From: Parcubacteria group bacterium CG10_big_fil_rev_8_21_14_0_10_38_31
GTDB taxonomy: Bacteria; Patescibacteriota; Minisyncoccia; GCA-002772825
Assembly: GCA_002772825.1 (NCBI GenBank)
Contig: PFDM01000033.1
Location: forward strand, 1,017 to 6,520
Direction of reading: 5' to 3'
Length of the DNA: 5,504 bases
Below, one piece after another: positions 1 through 4,695 of the stretch (position 1 is the first letter of the stretch; every line of letters begins with the position of its first letter). The translations under genes and the position numbers were made by a program. A model generated the notes under the pieces. That model was not told the DNA's origin. It worked only from the letters and a program-made list of their open reading frames with translations, and did no database searches.

Positions 1-394
1 CTACCTCTTCGCCTGTGTTATAGACGCCATTATCATTATCATCTGAAAAGATGCTAATCTGCCCAGGATAATCTATATCAAAATGCACGCCATAGGCAAA
101 ATTGCCACCAGTAATACTTTTGTTGCCTATCCCATAAGCTTGCGCCTCTCTGACTATTGAGACTATCTCCTGAGTGACACCCTCAAGCTTTATCCTTTTA
201 TTGAAAGTGGAATAATTAGCCAAGATCACAGTCGTCACCATTACCATTATCCCGATAGAGACTATAAGCTCAATGAGAGTGAAGCCATGCTTGTCGGCAG
301 ATAAACCTTGCCTACCGGCAGACAAGCCACTATTTGCTTTAGCAAAGTTAAACCTTTTTTTTAATTTTAATAAATTAAGAAGATAGGAAATCAT
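1..394 (-). CDS. Minor prepilin / FimT-GspH-like pseudopilin (C-terminus beyond window)
   Basis: An open frame runs from ATG at 394 to the window edge: 131 complete codons, no stop. Residues 1-37 form an unusually long basic leader ending in Gly37, followed by FTLIELIVSIGIMVMVTTVI, the class III prepilin signature. Cleavage is predicted between Gly37 and Phe38, with Glu42 as the conserved Glu+5 and residues 38-58 as the membrane/packing helix. The downstream part (a helix with REAQAYGIG, then NFAYGVHFD and an acidic DDNDNGVYNTGEE loop) resembles FimT/GspH-type minor pilins. The product should be processed by PilD, encoded 15 nt upstream, and added to the pilus or its tip. The start follows the pilD stop closely and no other Met precedes the cleavage site, but no Shine-Dalgarno sequence is visible. 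Oddity: 14 leader residues (23-36) come from a tandem 21-bp repeat. The prepilin class is firm; the exact minor-pilin type is inferred. Confidence 0.88.
   Translation of the reverse strand, partial: MISYLLNLLKLKKRFNFAKANSGLSAGRQGLSADKHGFTLIELIVSIGIMVMVTTVILANYSTFNKRIKLEGVTQEIVSIVREAQAYGIGNKSITGGNFAYGVHFDIDYPGQISIFSDDNDNGVYNTGEEV
287..328 (-). repeat. 21-bp tandem duplication inside prepilin leader
   Basis: Two adjacent 21-bp units (328-308 and 307-287 on the minus strand) encode GLSAGRQ and GLSADKH, seven codons each. Both share G(T/C)-T-T-(G/A)-TCTGCCG cores but have diverged at several bases. They end exactly before the Gly-Phe processing site of the minor prepilin, so they lengthen the leader by 14 residues without shifting the frame or altering the mature protein. 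The duplication is seen directly; its origin from a mobile palindrome is inferred. Confidence 0.8.
307..326 (-). repeat. Imperfect 20-bp palindrome CTTG...CAAG
   Basis: CTTGTCTGCCGGTAGGCAAG on the minus strand is self-complementary across its length if two G-U pairs are allowed in RNA. It spans the end of the first 21-bp unit in the minor prepilin leader. A partial second copy (TCTGCCGACAAGC) lies in the next unit. The coding strand has G-U wobbles where the opposite strand has mismatches. Confidence 0.7.
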
Positions 395-409
395 ATCTAT
401 TACTTAATT

Positions 410-1210
410 TTACCTTAAAAAGAATATAAACTCCAATAATCTCTCACCCAGCAGAAAACCTATAAATGTCCCCAATATAAGAAAGGGGCCGAAGGCTATC
501 TTGCTCTTCAGTCCAAGTTTCTTACTAAAAATAAAGACGAGTCCTACAATAGCCCCTATCCAAAAAGATAGTATAATTGACGCGAGCCCCACCCAAAGAC
601 CTAACAGCCACCCTATGCCGATAGCGAGCTTGGCGTCGCCAAAGCCCATCCATTTACCGCCTGAGAAAAACCAAAATGAAGCAAAAAATAAGAAAAAGAT
701 GATCCCCGCCAAAAAATCCCATAGGTGAGACCTATGTAATACATAGGTCTCACCTATGGGAAGAAATGATAGAAAGGATAAGGTGATAAAAGCATATACC
801 AGCCCGTCAGGTATGATCTGATGATAAAAGTCATAAACAGCAATCACTATTAACAAACTAAAGATTGTCCAAAAATAGATGGCGAAGAACACCAACTCCC
901 CCTCCACTTGGAGACTAAGTCTCCAAGTGGAGGTATACCAGACGAGGACGAAAATTATTCCCGTTAAGATTTCAACTACGGGATACTGGATAGAAATTTT
1001 AGAACCACACTCCCTACACTTTCCACCTTGAAGAAGAAAACTAAATACAGGGACAAGCTCATACCAAGCGAGTGTCTTACCGCAAGAGAAACATTTTGAC
1101 CTACCTTTAAATACCGACTCGCCTGTATTATAGCGAGCAATGACCACATTTAAGAAACTGCCTATAATCGTGCCAAAAATAAAAACAAAAAAATAAATCA
1201 GATTCTCCAT
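410..1210 (-). CDS. pilD: Prepilin peptidase / N-methyltransferase PilD (type IV leader peptidase)
   Basis: A 266-residue polytopic inner-membrane aspartyl protease. It cuts prepilin leaders after Gly and typically methylates the new N-terminal Phe. The N-terminal domain has the GTIIGSFLNVVIAR motif (13-26) and two zinc-type CxxC pairs (C40/C43, C65/C68). The peptidase half has the catalytic aspartates at D127 (AVYDFYHQIIPD) and D192 (MGFGDAKL), 65 apart as expected for the family, plus the C-terminal FGPFLILG motif. About eight hydrophobic segments are visible. Length is normal. The substrates flank it: the major prepilin upstream and a minor prepilin 15 nt downstream. The ATG at 1210 gives a typical N-terminus but has no clear ribosome-binding site and lies 13 nt after a terminator-like hairpin. 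Oddity: two long perfect inverted repeats lie in frame inside loop-coding segments (residues about 93-104 and 150-165). Confidence 0.96.
   Translation of the reverse strand: MENLIYFFVFIFGTIIGSFLNVVIARYNTGESVFKGRSKCFSCGKTLAWYELVPVFSFLLQGGKCRECGSKISIQYPVVEILTGIIFVLVWYTSTWRLSLQVEGELVFFAIYFWTIFSLLIVIAVYDFYHQIIPDGLVYAFITLSFLSFLPIGETYVLHRSHLWDFLAGIIFFLFFASFWFFSGGKWMGFGDAKLAIGIGWLLGLWVGLASIILSFWIGAIVGLVFIFSKKLGLKSKIAFGPFLILGTFIGFLLGERLLEFIFFLR
717..761. repeat. Perfect 21-bp inverted repeat, 3-nt spacer, inside pilD
   Basis: Arms 717-737 and 741-761 are perfectly complementary around the spacer AAT, 45 bp in total (15 codons). Each arm contains its own quasi-palindrome: CATAGGT-GAG-ACCTATG on the left and CATAGGT-CTC-ACCTATG on the right, so the 7-mer CATAGGT or its complement occurs four times. 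On the coding strand it supplies PilD residues about 150-165 (PIGETYVLHRSHLW), a loop between two membrane helices, with no frame disruption. Confidence 0.92.
901..933. repeat. Perfect 16-bp inverted repeat, 1-nt spacer, inside pilD
   Basis: Arms 901-916 and 918-933 are perfect complements around A917, 33 bp in total (11 codons). Each arm again holds a smaller quasi-palindrome, CTCCA-CT-TGGAG and CTCCA-AG-TGGAG. It encodes about residues 93-104 of PilD (STWRLSLQVEG), a loop between hydrophobic segments. Architecture and the GAGAC/GTCTC core resemble those of the 45-bp element at 717-761, suggesting one family. Confidence 0.92.
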
Positions 1211-1223
1211 AGAAGGTATTTTA

Positions 1224-1256
1224 ACACAAAATCCCGCAGGGTGCGGGATTTTGTGT
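1224..1256 (-). terminator. Intrinsic-type hairpin after the major pilin gene
   Basis: The arms 1224-1238 and 1242-1256 pair perfectly over 15 bp around a 3-nt loop. The core is ATCCCGCA/TGCGGGAT, and on the minus strand it is followed by TTTTGTGTTAAAAT, a U-rich run partly inside the stem, with a matching A-rich run before it. It begins 25 nt after the pilin stop and ends 13 nt before the pilD ATG. It most likely ends or attenuates pilin transcripts, leaving lower read-through into pilD. The symmetric A/U flanks would permit activity in either direction, but no plus-strand gene is present to use it. Confidence 0.8.
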
Positions 1257-1281
1257 AGAACTAATAGAAATAATTAATTCA

Positions 1282-1758
1282 TTATGGTTTAAGATCGTAA
1301 ACTGCTGCGACAGTTCCATCAAAGTCAGTCTTTGCACTTGATGAGGATTCGTCAGGACACTGATTAGTTCCTGAAGAAGCGGTGGCATCAACGTCACTGT
1401 CTAAAACAGTATGCCCTGCATCTTCAAGGGTTGTGCCAATGTGGTAACTTGTGCATCCTGTGCCGATTGCCGCATACAGATAGCTTCCGCCCCCAACAGG
1501 GTCAGTAGGGATAGTTGCGATATATCCTGGTGTAACTAATGTTGCGACATTAATCACTGATGGATAACCACTATTACTATCGAAATATAGTTCCAAAGCT
1601 AATTGTAATTGCTTCATATCAGAAATTCTTTTAGCGTCACGAGACTTTGTTCTTGCGCTATTGAGTGAAGCGAGCACCACAGATGAAAGAATACCGATGA
1701 TCGCGATAACGACCAAAAGCTCAATCAACGTAAAACCTTTTTTATTATTTTTTAACAT
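1282..1758 (-). CDS. pilA: Type IV major prepilin (PilA/GspG-like)
   Basis: A 158-residue prepilin with a short basic leader MLKNNKKG; cleavage is predicted after Gly8. The mature protein begins FTLIELLVVIAIIGILSSVV, with Glu13 as the Glu+5 needed for assembly. Helix alpha-1 continues through RTKSRDAKRISDMKQLQLALELYF (36-59). It is followed by a GspG-like SGYP...GYIATIPTDP segment (63-87) and a small globular region. Cys102 and Cys134 may form a disulfide that closes a C-terminal D-region-like loop (inference). The C-terminal third is rich in Ser, Asp, Thr and Ala, suggesting a surface-exposed face. The gene has its own long upstream region with promoter-like features and is followed by a hairpin terminator, which fits a separately and strongly transcribed structural subunit. 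The long A/T-rich leader directly before ATG has no Shine-Dalgarno sequence at normal spacing. It is called the major pilin from position and form; a minor role cannot be excluded. Confidence 0.93.
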   Translation of the reverse strand: MLKNNKKGFTLIELLVVIAIIGILSSVVLASLNSARTKSRDAKRISDMKQLQLALELYFDSNSGYPSVINVATLVTPGYIATIPTDPVGGGSYLYAAIGTGCTSYHIGTTLEDAGHTVLDSDVDATASSGTNQCPDESSSSAKTDFDGTVAAVYDLKP

Positions 1759-1797
1759 ATTATTTTTTATTATTTATTAATTTTTTAATTCACTCCG

Positions 1798-1857
1798 TTA
1801 GAAATTTCAGTAATTGATATTTAGGAAAATAATTTAAATATCTGCTGGGATTTCTAA
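1798..1857 (-). promoter_or_regulatory. Long imperfect hairpin in the pilA leader
   Basis: Two nested perfect 8-bp stems lie here: TTAGAAAT (1798-1805) with ATTTCTAA (1850-1857), and GATATTTA (1816-1823) with TAAATATC (1835-1842). A further CAG/CTG pairing (1808-1810 with 1845-1847) lies between them, and the apical loop is 11 nt. If transcription starts just downstream of the TATAAT at 1903-1898, this forms a stem-loop in a roughly 130-nt 5' leader. About 39 nt of nearly pure A/T (1797-1759) then separate it from the ATG. A GGAG lies 36 nt before the start codon, too far for a normal ribosome-binding site. Possible roles are mRNA stabilisation or translation control; these are inferred. Confidence 0.5.
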
Positions 1858-1897
1858 TGGCGCTTATCGACCGGTTAAATTATTATTTATATAAAGT

Positions 1898-1903
1898 ATT
1901 ATA
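1898..1903 (-). promoter_or_regulatory. Candidate -10 box of the pilA promoter
   Basis: The minus strand reads TATAAT here, a perfect sigma-70-type -10 hexamer, in a very AT-rich stretch of the gap between pilC and the pilin gene. No good TTGACA-like -35 sits 16-18 nt upstream, so activator help is possible. Because the whole region is AT-rich, a chance match is quite possible. Position (the only sizeable gap in the locus, ahead of the structural subunit) supports a promoter somewhere here. Confidence 0.4.
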
Positions 1904-1934
1904 ATATATAAAGCTTATAAATACGCGAAAACGG

Positions 1935-1943
1935 TGTGGATAA
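1935..1943 (-). promoter_or_regulatory. Perfect DnaA-box 9-mer TTATCCACA
   Basis: TTATCCACA on the minus strand matches the strong bacterial DnaA-box consensus (TTATNCACA). It lies 12 nt after the pilC stop and about 32 nt upstream of the candidate -10, next to an AT-rich tract. Only one exact box was noticed in the gap, so an origin is unlikely. It might be a DnaA-responsive operator or a chance match. Confidence 0.35.
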
Positions 1944-1954
1944 CTAAAATCCCC

Positions 1955-3163
1955 TTATATACCTGAAGAAATGTTGTAAATAGGGCCTATAACGGCAATC
2001 AGCAAAAATCCGACAAAAATAGCCAAGACGATAATCATCACCGGCTCAATAAGACCGATAAGATTCTCAATAGTATTATCAACTTCTCTTTTATAAAACT
2101 TAGCCATAGTTTGCAATATAAAATCAAGTCTTCCGCCCTCCTCCCCCACACGTAACATCTGAGGCACAAGAGCCGGTATCTCCTCATATTGCCTCAATGA
2201 CTCAGACAAAGAGCTTCCACCCTTTATAGACTCGGCCACATCTAGCAGTATAGAATTATAAACTTTATTCCCTACCACATCAGCCGTTATCTCCACCGCT
2301 TTTATCATCGGCACACCCCCTGAAAGAAGCGTCTGCAGGTTGTCAGTCAAACGCGCGACATAAATCTTCTTGTTAATCAAACCCAAAAGAGGTAAGGTGA
2401 TCATCATTTTAGCGATAAAATATTGACCCTCCTCCGTCCTAAGATAACGCCAAGCTATAATAGATCCTATTATAGTCAGAATAAACATATAGAGAATATA
2501 TTCTTGGAAAAAATTACCTATACCCATAATAATCCTCGTATAAAGAGGGGCTTCTTTACCAACCTCATCCAGAAGAACTCCTATTTTAGGTATGACAACC
2601 GTAAACATAAGAATCATAACTGCAAAAAAAGCAAAGACGACAAAGGCCGGATAGAAAAGCGCCCTTTTGGCCTTTGAAGCGAGCTCGTAAGAACGTTCCA
2701 GATAATCAGCCAAGTAGAGGAAAATTTCATCCAGTTTACCCGACTCCTCACCAGACTTGACCATATTCACAAAAAATTTTGAAAAAACTTTCGGATGTTT
2801 GGAGAGGGCTGATGACATAGGCGCGCCACCTTGAATATCAGCAACAATCTCCTCAAGTTTTCCTCTTAACAAAGGGCTTGATGTTTCACTCGCTAACAAA
2901 CGGAAAGAATCAAGAATCGGAACCTTAGCCTCAAAAAGAGTGGAAATCTGCCTTGAAAAAACAACGACGTCTTTCGTCTTAACCCTTTCAAAGATGTTTA
3001 TATTACGATTAAAAAGAGGTATCGCTTCCTTTTCCGGCTTAATAGAGAGGATAATAAGACCTCTTCTCTGTAGAGAATTAATAGCGATCTCAATAGACGG
3101 AGCATCTACACTCCCTGAACTCTTTTTTCCTTCCTTATTAGTAGTCTCATAAACGTAAAGCAT
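1955..3163 (-). CDS. pilC: T4P inner-membrane platform protein PilC
   Basis: A 402-residue GspF/PilC family protein, full length for the family. It starts with the MLYVYETTNKEGKKSSGSVDA-like N-terminal domain (the usual x-Y-x-A/T-x-x-x-G-K form), then two T2SF helical domains at about 67-190 and 270-392. Each carries the family's repeat hallmarks: FSRQISTLFEAKVPILDSF (69-87) and ARLTDNLQTLLSGGVPMIKAV (270-290), then MVKSGEESGKLDEI (134-147) and MLRVGEEGGRLDFI (336-349). Three membrane segments are visible: about 168-191 after the FYPAF motif, 221-239, and 373-394 after the GLIEPVMII motif. It sits in the inner membrane and couples PilB and PilT motor turning to pilin insertion or extraction. 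It starts 16 nt after the pilT stop, so co-transcription is likely. The ATG at 3163 lacks a recognisable Shine-Dalgarno sequence. Nothing is degraded or missing. Confidence 0.97.
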   Translation of the reverse strand: MLYVYETTNKEGKKSSGSVDAPSIEIAINSLQRRGLIILSIKPEKEAIPLFNRNINIFERVKTKDVVVFSRQISTLFEAKVPILDSFRLLASETSSPLLRGKLEEIVADIQGGAPMSSALSKHPKVFSKFFVNMVKSGEESGKLDEIFLYLADYLERSYELASKAKRALFYPAFVVFAFFAVMILMFTVVIPKIGVLLDEVGKEAPLYTRIIMGIGNFFQEYILYMFILTIIGSIIAWRYLRTEEGQYFIAKMMITLPLLGLINKKIYVARLTDNLQTLLSGGVPMIKAVEITADVVGNKVYNSILLDVAESIKGGSSLSESLRQYEEIPALVPQMLRVGEEGGRLDFILQTMAKFYKREVDNTIENLIGLIEPVMIIVLAIFVGFLLIAVIGPIYNISSGI

Positions 3164-3179
3164 ATCAATATAATTACAA

Positions 3180-4244
3180 TTACATCAGACCCTCAAGTCC
3201 GTTTGGATTCAATGAATAAGCGTAAGCACTCTCTGTGGTTATCTCACCTTGCCTTAAGAGAGATGCGAGAGACCTGTTTAAACTCATCATCCCCTCTTCA
3301 AAACCGGTTTCTATCACCATGTCAATCTCATGTGTCCTATTCTCACGGATCAGGTTCCTGACGGCATTGTTTGATATCAAAAGCTCATAAGCCGGTATAA
3401 GCCCCCCCGAAACTCTGGGGATAAGTCTCTGAGAAAATATACCCAAGAGTGCCCCTGAAAGCTGTAGAGATATCTGCCCTTGCTGGTCAGATGGGAATGA
3501 ATCTATAATACGATCGATTGTCTGAGAGGCATTATTAGTATGAAGAGACGAAAGGATAAGGTGTCCGGTCTCAGCAGCAGTCACGGCCGTACTTATAGTC
3601 TCACGGTCTCTCATCTCGCCGATCATACCTACATTAATATCTTGGCGAAACATAGAACGTAACGCTGTCTTGAAGTCATGGGTGTCGCTTCTTACCTCCC
3701 TCTGGTCTATGATGGACTTGTCTTGAGTAAAAATATATTCTATAGGATCCTCAACTGTGATAATATGCTCTGCCCTTTCATGATTTATACGGTCAATCAT
3801 TGCAGCAAGGGTAGTAGACTTACCATGACCAACAGGACCAACAACAAGGAAGAACCCTTGCTCTTTTCTTGTAAAATCATTTAATTCATCAGGAAGGCCG
3901 AGCTCAGCGAAGCTTTTTATATTTGCCGGTATGAGTCTTAATGCGACACCTAAGAATCCTCTCTGGAAAAAAGCATTCCCCCTGAAACGCACTTTATCCT
4001 CAAAAGAGAAAGAAAAATCAACATCTTTATCTCTCATGAGAAGCTCTTTATCTTCATCAGATATCATACTTAAGACGAGGCCTTTAGTATCCTCCGGAGT
4101 AAGAAGGGGTTTCTTTATTAACGGAACTAACGCTCCGGAGATACGAAGAGTAGGATGTCGTCCGACAGCAAGATGAAGGTCAGAAGCGCCTTCTTTAGCA
4201 ACTATTAAGACTAAATCGTTTAATTCTTTTTTATAATCAATCAT
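3180..4244 (-). CDS. pilT: Pilus retraction ATPase PilT
   Basis: A 354-residue cytoplasmic hexameric ATPase of the PilT/GspE family that powers pilus depolymerisation. The N-terminal PAS-like domain opens with the ASDLHLAVGRHP motif (20-31). The ATPase core has Walker A GPVGHGKST (136-144, Lys142), the Asp-box VEDPIEY (164-170), a Walker B region MIGEMRDRET (207-216, with Glu210) and the His box GHLILSSLHTN (227-237). The PilT-specific AVRNLIRE motif (294-301), linked to retraction in characterised PilT proteins, separates it from PilB. Small departures are His140 in place of the common Ser in GxTGSGKS, and INVG where PDVV is usual before Walker B; catalytic residues are intact. It begins 9 nt after the receiver gene stop and ends 16 nt before pilC. 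A PilU-type paralogue is less likely, since this is the only PilT-like gene seen and the key motif is present. Confidence 0.97.
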   Translation of the reverse strand: MIDYKKELNDLVLIVAKEGASDLHLAVGRHPTLRISGALVPLIKKPLLTPEDTKGLVLSMISDEDKELLMRDKDVDFSFSFEDKVRFRGNAFFQRGFLGVALRLIPANIKSFAELGLPDELNDFTRKEQGFFLVVGPVGHGKSTTLAAMIDRINHERAEHIITVEDPIEYIFTQDKSIIDQREVRSDTHDFKTALRSMFRQDINVGMIGEMRDRETISTAVTAAETGHLILSSLHTNNASQTIDRIIDSFPSDQQGQISLQLSGALLGIFSQRLIPRVSGGLIPAYELLISNNAVRNLIRENRTHEIDMVIETGFEEGMMSLNRSLASLLRQGEITTESAYAYSLNPNGLEGLM

Positions 4245-4253
4245 TTTTTATTT

Positions 4254-4688
4254 TTAACTTTGCTGTGCGGAGGAGTCTTTACTACCTGAAGCAAGGTTAT
4301 CTTTCTTTTTTGATAATAAATCTTCCACTTTCTTGGCTATCTCACTCGGTGTGAAATATGCCTTTACCACATAATCATCAACTTTTAAATCAAGTCCTTT
4401 TTGGACATCTTCTTTCTGCCCAAGGTTCGTGAGGATAACTATCAGAGATCCGGAAAGGAGCTTCTCATCTCTTATTCTCTTCAGAAGCTCAAATCCGTCC
4501 ATCTTTGGCATCACAATATCAAGAAGCATTATGTCAGGAGAAAATCCCTGCTTTATTTTGTCTAAAGCTTCCAAGCCACTCATTGCAATCTCAACCTTAT
4601 ATCCTTTCTCTCTAAACTTCACTGAATACACGTCTAAGATAAACTCATCATCGTCTACTATAAAAACTGAAGGTTGTTTTTCTGCCAT
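4254..4688 (-). CDS. Stand-alone CheY-like response regulator in the pilus operon
   Basis: A 144-residue protein made of one receiver domain (about 7-126) and a short Ser/Lys/Asp-rich tail with no DNA-binding or enzymatic output domain. Acidic pocket residues D12 and D13, phosphoacceptor D57 (MLLDIVMPKMDG), switch T87, Y106 and K109 fall at the same numbers as in E. coli CheY, so it should be phosphorylatable. The usual Pro after the conserved Lys is Ala here (VKAYF). The ATG at 4688 is preferred: it follows the pilB stop by 7 nt and begins MAEKQPSVFIVDDDE. An upstream TTG at 4724 would only add 12 residues overlapping pilB. Sitting between pilB and pilT, it plausibly modulates pilus motors, as PilG/PilH do in twitching systems (inference). 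No histidine kinase is visible in the window. A weak AAGG lies 12 nt before the ATG. Confidence 0.93.
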   Translation of the reverse strand: MAEKQPSVFIVDDDEFILDVYSVKFREKGYKVEIAMSGLEALDKIKQGFSPDIMLLDIVMPKMDGFELLKRIRDEKLLSGSLIVILTNLGQKEDVQKGLDLKVDDYVVKAYFTPSEIAKKVEDLLSKKKDNLASGSKDSSAQQS

Positions 4689-4695
4689 ATTAAAA

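Noticed and set aside
1759..1954. Possible replication origin, from a DnaA box plus AT-rich DNA
   Set aside because: Only one exact DnaA box was found, there are no clustered boxes, and neither dnaA nor dnaN lies nearby; the gap is better explained as the pilin promoter region.
2641..2676. Inverted repeat CAAAGGCC/GGCCTTTG with an inner AAAAG/CTTTT pair in pilC
   Set aside because: It is short, has a 6-nt bulge, and falls on conserved PilC residues just before the YPAF motif, so codon choice for conserved sequence explains it better than insertion.
3402..3408. Run of seven C in pilT as a possible phase-variation tract
   Set aside because: A 7-nt homopolymer is short for a contingency locus, the pilT frame is intact, and no promoter overlaps it.
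4092..4140. Two copies of the palindrome CTCCGGAG 33 bp apart in pilT
   Set aside because: Eight-base matches within coding sequence with no extended flanking similarity; they are most simply coincidence.
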